64,000 bases of DNA from Artocarpus heterophyllus (taxonomy: Eukaryota; Streptophyta; Magnoliopsida; Rosales; Moraceae): the NCBI GenBank assembly GCA_025403435.1, contig CM046353.1, positions 26,845,715 to 26,909,714 of the forward strand, given 5' to 3'. Below, piece after piece: positions 22,550 through 35,194 of this stretch. The notes beneath the pieces were generated by a model that was not told the DNA's origin, searched no databases, and was given only the letters and a program-made list of their open reading frames with translations. Made by a program: the position numbers and the translations under genes. Position 1 is the stretch's first letter; every line of letters begins with the position of its first letter.

Positions 22550-24671
22550 TGTCACGCTCTGGAGTATGGGAGGTGACGTGGCGGATTATTTAAATTAATT
22601 AAAGGAGAATTTAATTAAAATCAAGAGTTTAAGGCTTTGAGTTAAATATAAAATGTGAGAATTTAAAGAAAGCCATAGCATAAATAATTAATATTAAAGA
22701 GTAAACATCGCGAGTATGGGTCCCACAGACCCACAACTTGTGCACACACATGGTACTGACAATATCATAAATACAATCACAGTCCAAGTACAAATAAAGT
22801 TAAAATCTTACGTGCCTTGATTTAAATAATACAAATTAATCTACTAGTCCTTCTATTGCTCCTGGGTCCTGTCCGTTGAATTCTCTCCAAACCTAAATGG
22901 AAAACCACCTAGAAGGGGGGAAATTTAAAACAAATAAAACGTGAGCGAAAGGCCCAGTAAGACTATTTTTTTTTTATAAAATAATTTAATTTAAAGAAAC
23001 ATTTCATTATTCAGGAATTATTTAAAAGAAACCTTGAATAAATAAATAAATAAATTTGAATAAAACCGTTCTTACCCAGAACAGTTTACTCAGACAACCA
23101 GAAATATCATTTTCTTTTCCTAGGCAAACCATAAGAATATCACCACCGTAGTGGCCCAACTGGGTTTCGGGGCCTGCCCCCAAGGTCGATCACTACACGA
23201 CCCGATCTCTGGTATGGCATCATGCCTATATGTTTATTTTCATCATCATTCAAAACCCAATTACCGAGTATTGTCATTTACATTTATTTTGAAGTCCATT
23301 TCAGTTCACGGTATATTAAAATATAACTGATAAATTCATTTTCAAACAACCATTGAAAACATTTTAATAGAAATCCTTTTCAAAGCCAAATCCTTTTCAA
23401 ACTAGGCTACCAAGGAATGGGGTAGAAGTCCTACCTCAATACTCGTGCCGGTGCTCCACACCGTAATCCCGGTTCGCTATACGTTAGCTTCGCGGAACCA
23501 CAAACGATCCTAGATATACACTAAGTCGATCAATATCTAGTTCGAGACATTCTATGTTACTAAACTATTTCATGATGTCCTAGTGTGCCATTTATATCTT
23601 TAAAATCATTCCATAAGGTTGGAATTTAAATCGGGGTTCAAAACAGTGAAAACAGGTGAAAAATCACAAAATTCTCCATGCTCGACCGGCCTGCCGGACT
23701 CCCTGCTTCGGTCGGCCGAACTGTGTAGTTCGGCCTGCCGAAAACCAGGTCCGGTCGGCTGGACATTCCCAGGTTTGGCTTGCCGGACAGATGAACACCG
23801 GCCTGTCGATCCTTAATTCGGCCTACCGAACACGTAGTTTGGCCTACCGAACTGGAAAAACCCAGAAATCCAGCCACGGGTTTTTCGATCCCCAAAATCC
23901 AAATCTTGATTTTAACCTGTTTTTCTCAAATCCCAGGCATGGAAAACAATCATAGTTGATAGAAAAACATACTAGAACACATTTGAACTCATTTAAACAA
24001 GTTTTAAACTCAAAAATCTCAAAAATCCAAAAATGAGAAAATGGGGAGAAAAATGAAAAATCTTGAATCCAATCCGTTTTTCTTCAATCTAAGCTTAGAT
24101 TCTAGTTGTTCTAAGTTCATTTAACTCAAATCAAAGGTTTTCTAAGCTCAAGCAAACCTAGATTTCAAAAATGCACAAAATTGAAAATTTTGAAAAAGTT
24201 TAGAAATTTCAAAACTAACCTTGAATCGAAGCTTTAAATCCATGTTTTCGGTTGCTAAATCATGTTCCCAAGCTTCCTCCTTGCTAACCCGAAGCTTGGA
24301 TTCGAATTTGATTCAAAAATTCAAGGAGAAATTGAGAGAGAGAGAGGGGAAACCGAGAGAGAGTGAGAGAGCCATGGGAAGAGAGAGAGAATAAATAGAG
24401 AGAAATGGTGGGCGGTTTTACTGTGCGAAAACCAAATGCCACCCACGGTTTTGTAAAACGAGATATTTTTAACATTTTACAAATTGCTGTGTTTTAAAAC
24501 TCAAAACATCATTTTAAAACAATAAGAAATCATTTGAATTCATCAAATTAACAAAACAACCAAAAATTCAAAATCCAACCAAGTAATCAAATTAATGTTG
24601 AAACATTAATTATGGCACACTAATTCATCATTTATATTACAATAACATTAAATAAATTCCGGGGCGTTACA
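22550..24671 (-). repeat. 3' LTR of Gyp-A2 (2122 bp)
   Basis: On the plus strand it starts TGTCACGCTC and ends GGGGCGTTACA. It includes a GA/CT-rich tract (24333-24395), a dyad array (23684-23862) and (AAAT)n near 23036-23055. Confidence 0.95.
23684..23862 (-). repeat. Dyad array in Gyp-A2 3' LTR
   Basis: Eight or so variants of TTCGGCCTGCCGAA (plus-strand view), about 20-26 bp apart, several decayed. The counterpart in the 5' LTR is at 30532-30702. Confidence 0.85.
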
Positions 24672-24685
24672 ACTCTCCAACCCTA
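24672..24685 (-). other. Polypurine tract of Gyp-A2
   Basis: On the minus strand it reads AGGGTTGGAGAGT directly before the 3' LTR; the plus copy has AGGGGTGGAGAGC at the same place (39822-39834). Confidence 0.8.
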
Positions 24686-24719
24686 AAAGAAATTTTGCCC
24701 TCGAAATTTACATCTCATT

Positions 24720-27700
24720 TTAGAAACAAAACAAATGCGGATACAATTCCCGCATACTCGACTCTAGTTCCCAGGTGGCTTCATCAACCCCGTGATGCTG
24801 CCACATGACCTTTACCAATGGTATCTCACGACGATGCAAACTAATTACTTTCCGGTCAATGATCTGAATCGGCACTTCTTCGTACGTCGTATCCTCCTGA
24901 ACCTGCACATCGCGAAATGAAACTATCTTACCCTGCTCAGGCGGACTCTTCCTAAGCATCGACACGTGGAATACATCTTGAACATGAGAAAGTTCGGGCG
25001 GAAGATAAGCCGATAAGCAACCGCACCAACACGTTGAGTGATCTCGAATGGCCCAATATACCTCGGCGCGAGCTTCCCACTCACTCTGAATCGCATAGTT
25101 CCCTTACGAGGTGATACCTTCAAGAGAACGAAATTTCCAACCGTGAACTCTAAGGGTCTACGTCTCCTATCCGCGTAACTCTTCTGTCGACTCTGAGCTG
25201 CCCTCAATCAATCTTGAATCACCGCGAATTTCTCGTTGCTATCATGGATCTCATCCAGCCCAAGAATAACCCTATCTTCTGGCTCGGCCCAACACACAGG
25301 TGACCGACACAGTCGCCCATACAACGCCTCAAACGGTGCCATACCAATACTCGCCTGATAGCTATTGTTGTATTCGAACTCCGCCAGATGCAAACATTGC
25401 TTCCAATTTTTGCCGAAGTCCAACGCACAGGCACGCAACATATCCTCAAGAATCTGAATAACCCGCTCAGACTGCCCATCAGTCTGAGGATGAAACACCG
25501 TACTGAAGTTCAAATCCGTACCCAAAGCCTCCTAAAAACTCCTCCAGTACTTAGCATTAAACCTGGTGTCTCGATTAGAAGTGATGGACAAGGAAACTCC
25601 ATGCAACCTTATAATGTTCTGTAGATACAAATTCCCGAGAACCTTCCTCGAACACATCGACCTAAAGGGAATGAAATGCGTCGATTTCGTCAACTTGTTG
25701 ACCACGACCCAAACTGCATCATGCAGCTGCTCCGTCCTCGGCAAACCTGAGAGAAAATCCATCGTCACATGCTCCCATTTCCACCCTGGAATAGGAAGTG
25801 GCTGAAGCTGACCTGTAGGCTTCTGATGCTAGCTTTCACCTGAAGACACATCGAACACTTGGCCACGTACTCTTGAACATCTTTCTTCATGCCTCTCCAA
25901 CAATATTGCCTCTTCAAATCGTGATACATCTTTGTGCTCCCCAGATGAATAGCAAACTGAGACCTATGAACTTCATCCAAAACGGCTTTCGTCACCTCGG
26001 CGATAGCTGGAACTGCAAGACGCTCTCAAAAATACAACGATCCATCTACATGCACGCTCCATTCTTCAAACTATTCCCCGTTCTGAATCTGTGACCAAAT
26101 CCCCTGCAAATGTCGATCCTGCCACTGACTTTGCTTTACCGTCTGAACAAGAGCTAGGGTCGCTTCCACATGATATACTGAAACTCGATCACAGTCTTCA
26201 TGATACCGTAGCCTATACTCGCTCACTATCGCATCCCTGCTCTAGTCCTCAAAAGCCAAACAAGCGAGAATCCCTAAAGACTTCCTGCTAAGCACATCCG
26301 CGGCCACATTAGCTTTCCCGGGATGATACTGCAACGCAAAATCATAATCCTCCATATACTCTACCCATCTACACTGCCTCAAATTAAGATCCCTCTGAGT
26401 GAACAAATACCTCAAACTCTTATGATCGGAGAAGACCTAAAACGACGCTCCATACAAGTAACACCTCTAAATCTTCAGCGCGTACATCACCGCCGCGAGC
26501 TCTAAATCATGAGTAGGATAATTCCACTCGTGAGGTCGTAGCTGTCTCGATCCGTACGCAACCACACGTCCATGCTGCATCAACACGCATCCAGGTCCGC
26601 GTCCTGAAGCATCTGCGTAAACCTCATACGGCTCGTAACTGCTAGGAATAACCAACACTGGAGCTGAAGTCAACTGGTTCTTCAATTCCTGAAAAGCAAG
26701 CTCACAATCTTCATTCCACTCAAACCTGACATTTTTCTTTATCAATCTCGTCAACGGAGCTGCAATCTTTGAAAAATCCTTTACAAATTTCCTGTAATAA
26801 CTAGCAAGACCTAAGAAGCTATGAATCTCTGCCATATTCCTTGGTCGTTCCTACTCCACTATGGCTTCAATCTTGGACGGATCCATCGAAATACCATGCT
26901 CCGAGATGACATGACCTAGAAACTTGACCTCAGTCAACCAAAACTCACACTTTTCCCTCTTAGCATACAACTGGTGCTCCCGCAGAGTCTGAATCACGAT
27001 CCGGAGATGCTGCTCATGCTCCTCCCAAGTCTTAGAATACACAAGAATATCATCGATGAACACAATCACAAACTGATCCAGATACGGCCTAAATATCCTA
27101 TTCATCAAATCCATGAAAGCTGCCGAAGCGTTCGTTAACCCAAACAACATAACCAGAAACTCAAAATGCCCATACCGAGTCCTAAAAGCTGTCTTGGGAA
27201 TATCCTCTTCCTTAATCCTGAGTTGATGGTACCCTGAATGCAAATCAATCTTTGAGAAGTACCGCGAACCTCCCAACTGATCAAACAACTCATCAATCCT
27301 AGGCAAGGGATACTTGTTCTTCACCGTAACACGATTCAGTTGCCGATAATCCACACACAACCTGAGAGTCCCATCATGCTTCTTAGCAAACAAAACTGGT
27401 GCTCCTCACGGAGATATGCTATTCTGAATATACCCTTTATCAACAAGCTCCTGAAGTTGCCTCCTCAATTCTTTCATTTCTGCCGGCGCCATCCAATAAG
27501 GTGCCATAGAAATCGATGCTATCCCCAGAAACAACTCGATACCAAACTCAATTTCCCGATGTGGTGGTAATCCTGGCAACTCGTCGGGGAAGACATCCTC
27601 GAAATCATCAACAACCGGAATCGCTACACTGCCTCTCAAAGCATAGGGCTTGCAATCTAGGTTGGCAAGAAAAGCACAACAACCTAGATTCCTTCGCCCT

Positions 27701-29306
27701 CCAAGACACGACTTCATGAGACGCTCACTCATTAACCAATCACCACCACCCTGGTAAGTGATCATCGCCACCCTATCAGACACTAGGGTCACTCTTCTAA
27801 GTTGACAGTCCGCAACTACATTATACCTGGACAACCAGTCCATCCCTAGAATTACATCATAGGAGCTCATGGGGAGTATAATCAAATCGCTTTTCAAAAC
27901 CTCATCCCCAATCTTTATTTTACAAGATTTACACATACAATTTATACACACCCGCCCCAAGGGAGAAGTTACGACTAGGGGTTCATTAAACTCTTCTTTC
28001 CCTAATCCCAAGGCATGTACAAAAGAACTCGAAATGAGAGAATGAGAGACACCGGTATCAAATAAAATGCGAGCTAAAGATCTAGAAACCAAAATCGTAC
28101 CATCGACAACCGCGTTACCAACATGAGAATCTGAACCTCCAGATGCCATTGCATGAACCTACACTGGAGCCTTCCCTTTTCCTCTACCAACATTGCTGGG
28201 TCTGGGATTATTCTACCGATGCTGCTGAGATGGAGACGACTACACACTAGCTGTACTCGACGCTCAATACTGAGGGATGTTGCGCTGGAAATGCTGCGGC
28301 TACTGCCCTCGTGCCGGATATGAGAATTGCTGAGGAGAGAGAACTGGGGATACTGCAACTGCGGGTACTGCTGAGGCAGAGGTCGGGTCTGAGGCTGAGA
28401 CTGACGACTGGCATCCTCCCCGGTCTGAGATCCAAGACGGGCACTCCTGATCGGGCAATTCCTCTTGATGTGTCCGGGCTACTGACAGAAATGACAATGG
28501 AAGCTGTAGGGATTGCTGCGCCCGCTGCCAGACGAACTGCTGCTACCACTGTTTGTGCCACCTTGCTTGCTCTTCCCCGGAGTCGGACGGCTACTGGTGC
28601 TTTTCCTACCGCTCCTCTGTGGTCCTCCTGAAGCCTTGGCTCGATCCTCACAATATTGCACATAATCATTCTCCACGGATATCACCGACGACACAAGCTC
28701 TCCAAAACTCCTAAGCCGTAGAGCAACCAACTATCGCCGAATAGGAGCCTTGAGCCCTTCCTGAAACTTAATACACTTCTCACGCTCCGATGCCACCGCT
28801 GATGGAGCAAACCTAGCCAACTCATTAAACTTTGCCTCATACTTCCGGACTGACAAATCACCCTGCTGCAACCTGTAGAACTCAGCTGCCTTCTGATCTC
28901 TATACCCCTGCGGAAAATATCGATCATAGAACAGCTCCTCGAACCTGTCCCAACTGATATCACCACTGCGCTCCAAACGCTTAGCTTGTTTCCACCAAGT
29001 GTTAGCGCCACCCTTGAGCTTATACGCAGCAAACTCCACACGATACTCCTCAGGCACACAAAGGGTATCCAAATGCTTCAAGACCGAATCCAGCCAATAC
29101 TCTGCTAACTGCGGATCCCCATTACCATCAAAAGTTGGAATAGACGCACGCCGGAATTCCTTAAAGTACGTATGTCGATGACCAACATCAGAATCTTCTG
29201 GTCTAGCCCTGGCTGCCATCTGCCGAAAAGCTGCAAACATAGACCTCATCATGCCCTCATCGTTTTCGAACTCGGCGTCAGCTGTCGAACGACGTCTAGG
29301 TGCCAT
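24720..29306 (-). pseudogene. Gyp-A2 gag-pol polyprotein, broken
   Basis: Starts at the ATG at 29306 (MAPRRRSTADAEF). In order: retrotransposon Gag; CCHC knuckle ([14 protein letters not shown]); aspartic protease (LFDTGVSHSLI, ~28050); reverse transcriptase with [10 protein letters not shown] (~27050); RNase H ([13 protein letters not shown]); HHCC and D-D-E integrase; chromodomain ending RELYPHLFCF at 24720. Premature stops include 28731 (CAG to TAG), 28479 (CAG to TAG), 27406 (TGG to TGA), 26851 and 26467 (TGG to TAG). The frame changes between 28478 and 28149, near 25800 (integrase zinc-finger junction) and near 25000. It cannot encode an active polyprotein. The plus copy at 35195 gives the intact reference for each break. 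Confidence 0.93.
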
Positions 29307-29394
29307 TCTCTCACTTCTAAAAACAAAATTTAGACTGTCAGAGGTATTTCATGGTCAAACCTATGCGTGCACAATTCCCAAGGTTCATAACCTT

Positions 29395-29408
29395 GATCTC
29401 TGATACCA
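29395..29408 (-). other. Primer-binding site of Gyp-A2
   Basis: Minus strand TGGTATCAGAGATC, three bases inside the 5' LTR. Same position and near-identical sequence as in the plus copy. Confidence 0.85.
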
Positions 29409-29411
29409 TTC

Positions 29412-31566
29412 TGTCACGCTTCGGAGTACGGGAGGTGACGTAGCGGATTATTTAAATTAATTAAAGGAGAATTTAATTAAAATCAAGAGTTTAAGGCTTT
29501 GAGTTAAATATAAAATGTGAGAATTTAAAGAAAGCCATAGCATAAATAATTAATATTAAAGAGTAAACATCGTGAGTATGGGTCCCACAGACCCACAACT
29601 TGTGCACACACATGGTACTGACAATATCATAAATACAATCACAGTCCAAGTACAAATAAAGTTAAAATCTTACATGCCTTGATTTAAATAATACAAATTA
29701 ATCTACTAGTCCCTCTATTGCTCCAAGGTCCTGTCCGTAGAATTCTCTCCAAACCTAAATGGAAAACCACCTAGAAGGGGGGAAATTTAAAACAAATAAA
29801 ACGTGAGCGAAAGGCCCAGTAAGACTATTTTTTTTTATAAAATAATTTAATTTAAAGAAACATTTCATTATTCAGGAATTATTTAAAAGAAACCTTGAAT
29901 AAATAAATAAATAAATTTGAATAAAACCGTTCTTACCCAGAACAGTTTACTCGGACAACCAGAAATATCATTTTCTTTTCCTAGGCAAACCATAAGAATA
30001 TCACCACCGTAGTGGCCCAGCTGGGTTTCGGGACCTGTCCCCAAGGTCGATCGCTACACGACCCGATCTCTGGTATGGCATCATGCCTATATGTTTATTT
30101 TCATCATCATTAAAAAGTCAATTACTGAGTATTGTCATTTACATTTATTATGAAGTCCATTTCAGTTCACGGTATATTAAAATATAACCGATAAATTCAT
30201 TTTCAAACAACCGTTGAAAACATTTTAATAGAAATCCTTTTCAAAGCCAAATCATTTTGAAACTAGGCTACCAAGGAATGGGGTAGAAGTCCAACCTCAA
30301 TACTCGTGCTGGTGCCCCACACCGTAATCCCGGTCCGTTATACGTTAGCTCCGCAAACCACGAACGATCCTAGATACACACTAAGTCGATCAATATCTAG
30401 TTCGAGACATTCTATGTTACTAAACCATTTCATGATGTCCTAGGATGCCATTTATATCTTTAAAATCATTCTATAAGGTTGGAATTTAAATCAGGGTTCA
30501 AAATAATAAAAAATCACAAAATTCTCCATGCTCGGTCGGCCTGCCGGACTCCCTACTTCGGTTGGCCGAACTGTGCAGTTCGGCCTGCTGAAAACCAGGT
30601 CCGGTCGGCCAGACATTCCCAGGTTTGGCCTGCCAGACAGATGAACACCGGCCTGCCGATCCTTAATCCAGCCTGCCGAACACGTAGTTTGGCCTGCCGA
30701 TCTGGGAAAACCCAGAAATCTAGCCACGGGTTTTTCGATCCCCAAAATCCAAATCTTGATTTTAACCTGTTTTTCTCAAATCCCAGGCATAGAAAACAAT
30801 CATAGTTGATAGAAAAACATACTAGAACACATTTGAACTCATTTAAACAAGTTTTAAACTCAAAAATCTCAAAAATCCAAAAATGAGAAAATGGGGAAGA
30901 AAATGAAAAATCTTGAATCCAATCCATTTTTCTTCAATCTAAGCTTAGATTCTAGTTGTTCTAAGTTCATTTAACTCAAATCAAAGGTTTTCTAAGCTCA
31001 AGCAAACCTAGATTTCAAAAATGCACAAAATTGAAAATTTTGAAAAAGTTTAGAAATTTCAAAACTAACCTTGAATCGAAGCTTTAAATCCATGTTTTCG
31101 GTTGCTAAATCACGTTCCCGAGCTTCCTCCTTGCTAACTCGAAGCTTGGATTCAAATTTAATTCAAAAATTCCAGGAGAAATTGAGAGAGAGAGAGGGGA
31201 AACCGAGAGAGAGAGTGAGAGAGCCACAGGAAGAGAGAGAGGAGAGGGATCTGAGAGAGTGAAGAGAGAGGGAGAGAGAGAGAGAATAAATAGAGAGAAA
31301 CGGTGGGCGGTTTTACTGTGCGAAAACCAAATGCCACCCACGGTTTTGTAAAACGAGATATTTTTAACATTTTACAAATTGTTGTGTTTTAAAACTCAAA
31401 ACATCATTTTAAAACAATAAGAAATCATTTGAATTCATCAAATTAACAAAACAACCAAAAATTCAAAATCCAACCAAGTAATCAAATTAATGTTGAAACA
31501 TTAATTATGGCACACTAATTCATCATTTATATTACAATAACATTAAATAAATTCCGGGGCGTTACA
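29412..31566 (-). repeat. 5' LTR of Gyp-A2 (2155 bp)
   Basis: Plus-strand ends TGTCACGCTTC and GGGGCGTTACA. It differs from the 3' LTR by scattered substitutions and a longer GA-rich tract (31180-31290). Dyad array at 30532-30702. Confidence 0.95.
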
Positions 31567-31714
31567 GTAGAACTTCTCAAATTAGACAGGGTAAACTTGC
31601 ACCATTCAATCTAGGAGGGATATATATATATATATATATATAGTTTTCCAATTAATCAATGATAAGTAGAACTTCTAAAATTAGACAGGGTAAACTTGCA
31701 CCATTCTGTCTAGG

Positions 31715-31752
<38 letters not shown>

Positions 31753-31901
31753 GTGGGCTTAATAGTTACATTTTCGATGAATACTATAATTATTAGCCGT
31801 TTGATATAAATCTAATGGCTATAATGAAGTGGATCCACATCATCAATTATTATTAAAATATAGTTATTGAAAATATAACCATAGAAAACATAACCATTGA
31901 A

Positions 31902-31939
<38 letters not shown>

Positions 31940-32932
31940 GTGTGCTTGAGTCTACTTGGGTGGTTGATCCACCCAACTAATACCTCCATTGAGATTGGAT
32001 TTAACGGTCTTCGTTTAGCTGATGGCAATAGATTTTGGAAGTTTGTTTTTAACAGTCCATAAACGATTAATCAAACTTAGCATTTTAAGAAAGCGGCACA
32101 TTGTTTTGAAGGAAATTGCATGAAATAACAAAATTTCAATTCTTAAGTAAGCAAATAGCACACTTTTAAAAATATATAAGTATATAGCATGTTTCTTGAA
32201 TTTCTAATTTTACCTCATCTTTTTTTTTTTTTTTTTTCTGTTTCTTCTTCACTTTCTTTTCATTCTCGTTTTTTGTCATTTATTTGCTCCTTCACATTTC
32301 TTTCTACGTTATTTTATACAAAAATAAATTTTGTCTTAAACTACATGCGCTATTTGCTAAACACTATTACATTTTGGTCTATTTATGTTTATTTATTGTT
32401 AGACAACTTGCAACAAGAAGCTTAGTCGATTTTCTTAAAAAAAAAATAGGTGTTTAGGAACGGTTGGAATCATGAGTTAGAATTGTAAGTGTTATAGCTT
32501 GCGAGACTTTTGCATCATAACATATTTTTGTTTTACATTATAATATGTAAAAGCTTTACATTGTTCATGGTTGGAACCATGAATTCTAACTAAAATTGCT
32601 AAATGAAACCTGTAGTAATTAAAAACTAATGAGGCCGTCTGGTATTGTTTTTAAAATAGTTGAAAATGATTTTGTTTTGGAAAATGAAAATTTTTGGAGA
32701 ATTGTGCTAAGAGTGTTTTTAAAATTTTTATTTCGAAAAACGTGCAAAAATATTTTCAAAAGTTCTGAGAACAAAAACAAACGGGCTAATAAGATTAGAA
32801 AAGAGTAAAATAAAAAAAAAGCGACTCTGTAACTATATTATTGGGTCTTCAAAAAGCATTTATTAGTAAAATGTTCTTAACTGATCACATTTAAGTAGAA
32901 TTACGATTAAAAGAAGGACATTGGTTTGTACA
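31567..32932 (+). other. Spacer between the two Gyp-A elements
   Basis: Holds the right part of a ~110-bp tandem duplication (31567-31750), three (TA)n tracts (about 31619-31641, 31719-31749, 31907-31936), a T run at 32221-32238 and AT-rich DNA. No gene is supported. Both Gyp-A 5' LTRs face this spacer, so their transcription diverges from it. Confidence 0.7.
31642..31750 (+). repeat. Second copy of a ~110-bp tandem duplication
   Basis: The unit starts AGTTTTCCAATTAATCA and ends in (TA)n. The first copy is split by Gyp-A2: its left part is 22521-22549 and its right part 31567-31641. The two copies differ at few positions. Confidence 0.85.
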
Positions 32933-35089
32933 TGTAACGTCCCGAAATTTATTTAATATTAATGTAATGTAAATGATGAGTTAGTGTGCCATAATTAAAG
33001 TTTTAACTTTAATTAGATTATTTGGTTGGATTTTTAGTTTTGGTTGTTTTGTTAAAATTGATGTGTTCAAAAGATTTCTTATTGATTTAAAATGATGTTT
33101 TGAGTTTTAAAACACAACAATTTGTAAAATGTTAAAAATACTCTGTTTTACAAAACCGTGGGCGGCACATGGTTTTCGCACAGTAAAACCGCCCACCGAT
33201 TTTCTCTATTTATTTCTCTCCTCTCTCTCTCCCTCTTCATTCTCACGGGCTCTCTCTCTCTCTCTTCCCTCTCTCTCACTCGGCAGCCCCTCTCTCTCTC
33301 AATCTCTCTCAAATTTTTGATTTCCATTCGAATCCAAGTTTCGGAACAGCAAGGAGGAAGCTCGGGGACGTGATTCGGTGACCGAGAACGCGGATTGAAG
33401 CTTCGATTCGAGGTTAGATTCGAAATTTCTAAACTTTTTCAAAATTTTCGATTTTGTGTGTTTTTGAAATCTAAGCTTGTTTAAGCTTAGAAAACCGTGG
33501 AATTGTGTTAAATGAGCTTAGAACAACTAGAATCTAAACCTAGATTGAAGAAAAACGGATTGGATTCAAGATTTTCATTTTTCTCCTCTTTTTCTCATTT
33601 TCGGATTTTTGAGGATTTCGAGTTCAAATGTTGTTTAAATGATCCCAAACATGTTCTAGAATGTTTTTCTATCAACTATAGTTATTTTTCATGCCTGGGA
33701 ATTGAGAAAAACAGGTTGGAATTCAGATTTGGATTTTGGGGATCGAGAAACCCGTGGCTGGGATTTCTGGATCTTCCCAGTTCGGCAGGCCGAAGTTCAT
33801 GTTCGGCAGGCCGGAGTGATGATCGGCAGGCCGGTGTTCTTCCGACCGGCAGGCCGAATCTGGGGAAATGTTCGGCAGGCCGAACCTCGTTTCCGGCAGG
33901 CCGAACTGTACAGTTCGGCAGGCCGAAGCAGGGCGTCCGACAGGCCGACCGAGGCATGGAAAATTTTGTGATTTTTACCCGATTTCACTGTTTTGAACCC
34001 TGATTTAAATCCCAACCTTATAGGATGATTTTAATGATACAAATGGCACACTAGGACATCATGAAATGATTTAGTAACATAGAATGTCTCAAACTAGATA
34101 TTGATTGACTTAGTTGGTATCTAGGATTGTTCGTGGTTCCGTGGAGCTAACGTATAGCGGACCGGGATTACGGTGTGGGGTACCGGCACGAGTACTGAGG
34201 TAGGACTTCTATCCTATTTCTTTGATAGCCTGGTTTTGAAATGATTTGGCTTTGAAAATGATTTCTATCAAAATGTTTTCAACGGTTGTTTGAAAATGAT
34301 TTTATCGGTTATATTTTTATATACCGTGACATGAAATGAATTTCATAATGAATGTAATTGACAACACTCGGTAATTGGGTTTTGAATGATAATGATAATA
34401 AACACATGGGCATGATGCCATATCAGAGATCGGGTCGTGATCGACCTTGGGGGCAGGTCCCGAAACCCAGCTGGGCCACTACGGTGGTGATTTCATGGTT
34501 TGCCTAGGTAAATGTAAACTGGTGTTTTGATTTGACGAGTAGACTGTTCTGTGTCAGAACAGTTCTACTCAATTTATTTATTTATTTATTCAAGTTTCTT
34601 CTTGCATAACTCCTGATAATGCTATGTTTCTTTGCATTAAATTATTTTATAAAACTTAGTCCTACTGAGCCTTTCGCTCACGTTTTATCTGTTTTAAATT
34701 CCCCCCCCCCCCTCTAGGTGGTTTCCCATTTAGGTTTGGAGAAGATTCTTCGGACCGAACTCAGGAGCAATAGGAGAATTTATTTATATTCTGTGTTTGT
34801 TAATCAAGGCATGTAAGACTTAACTTTATTTGTACTTGGACTGTAATTGTATTTGTGATATTGTCAGATCCATGTGTGTGCACAAGTTGTGGGTTGTGGA
34901 ACCCATATTCGCGGTTTTTATTCAATTATTGTTATTTGTTTAATGATTTTAAATTCTTTATCAAATGTGGTGGAAAAATCTCTTTATTTCTTGCTTAATT
35001 GGATTTTTAAACCCTTAATTTCAAATAAACTCTCATTTAATTAACCTAAATATTCCGCCACGTCACCTCCCGTACTCCGGGGCGTGACA
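32933..35089 (+). repeat. 5' LTR of Gyp-A1 (2157 bp)
   Basis: TGTAACGTCCCG to GGGGCGTGACA. It contains a CT-rich tract (33214-33310), an eight-unit dyad array (33781-33949) and a C run near 34700. A CTATTTATT at 33206 is a possible but weak TATA element. Confidence 0.97.
33781..33949 (+). repeat. Eight-unit dyad array in Gyp-A1 5' LTR
   Basis: TTCGGCAGGCCGAA variants start at 33781, 33802, 33822, 33845, 33871, 33892, 33914 and 33936 (spacings 21, 20, 23, 26, 21, 22, 22). Three units are perfect. The 3' LTR lacks one unit. The motif is the one in the Cop-A arrays. Confidence 0.95.
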
Positions 35090-35092
35090 GAA

Positions 35093-35106
35093 TGGTATCA
35101 GAGCTC
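35093..35106 (+). other. Primer-binding site of Gyp-A1
   Basis: TGGTATCAGAGCTC, three bases after the LTR end; complementary to the 3' end of initiator methionine tRNA. Confidence 0.9.
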
Positions 35107-35194
35107 AAGGTTATGAACCTTGGGAATTGTGCACACATAGGTTTGACAATGAAATACATCTGACAGTCCAAATTTTGTTTTCAGAAGTGAGAGA

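Larger units (their letters stand above)
22550..31566 (-). mobile_element. Gyp-A2: complete Ty3/gypsy chromovirus-type element, degenerate
   Basis: A minus-strand element of 9017 bp: 5' LTR 29412-31566, primer-binding site 29395-29408, gag-pol 29306 down to 24720, polypurine tract 24672-24685, 3' LTR 22550-24671. 5-bp target duplication GTAGA at 22545-22549 and 31567-31571. Reverse transcriptase and RNase H before integrase, with a C-terminal chromodomain, identify a chromovirus, probably Tekay/Del-like. Same family as 32933-41973, but with several premature stops and frameshifts. It inserted within one copy of a ~110-bp tandem duplication. Confidence 0.95.

Noticed and set aside
22545..32932. 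Shared GTANA target preference of Gyp-A (GTAGA and GTACA)
   Set aside because: Two sites are too few to separate preference from chance.
33781..33949. CRISPR-like appearance of regularly spaced short repeats
   Set aside because: The repeats are 14 bp with 6-12 bp gaps inside plant LTRs, with no Cas genes; the period is far too short for a CRISPR array.
33512..34003. 163-codon open frame in the Gyp-A1 LTR (and 40418-40855)
   Set aside because: It translates the dyad array and LTR leader; it changes by a whole 22-bp unit between the two LTRs, which would break any reading frame.
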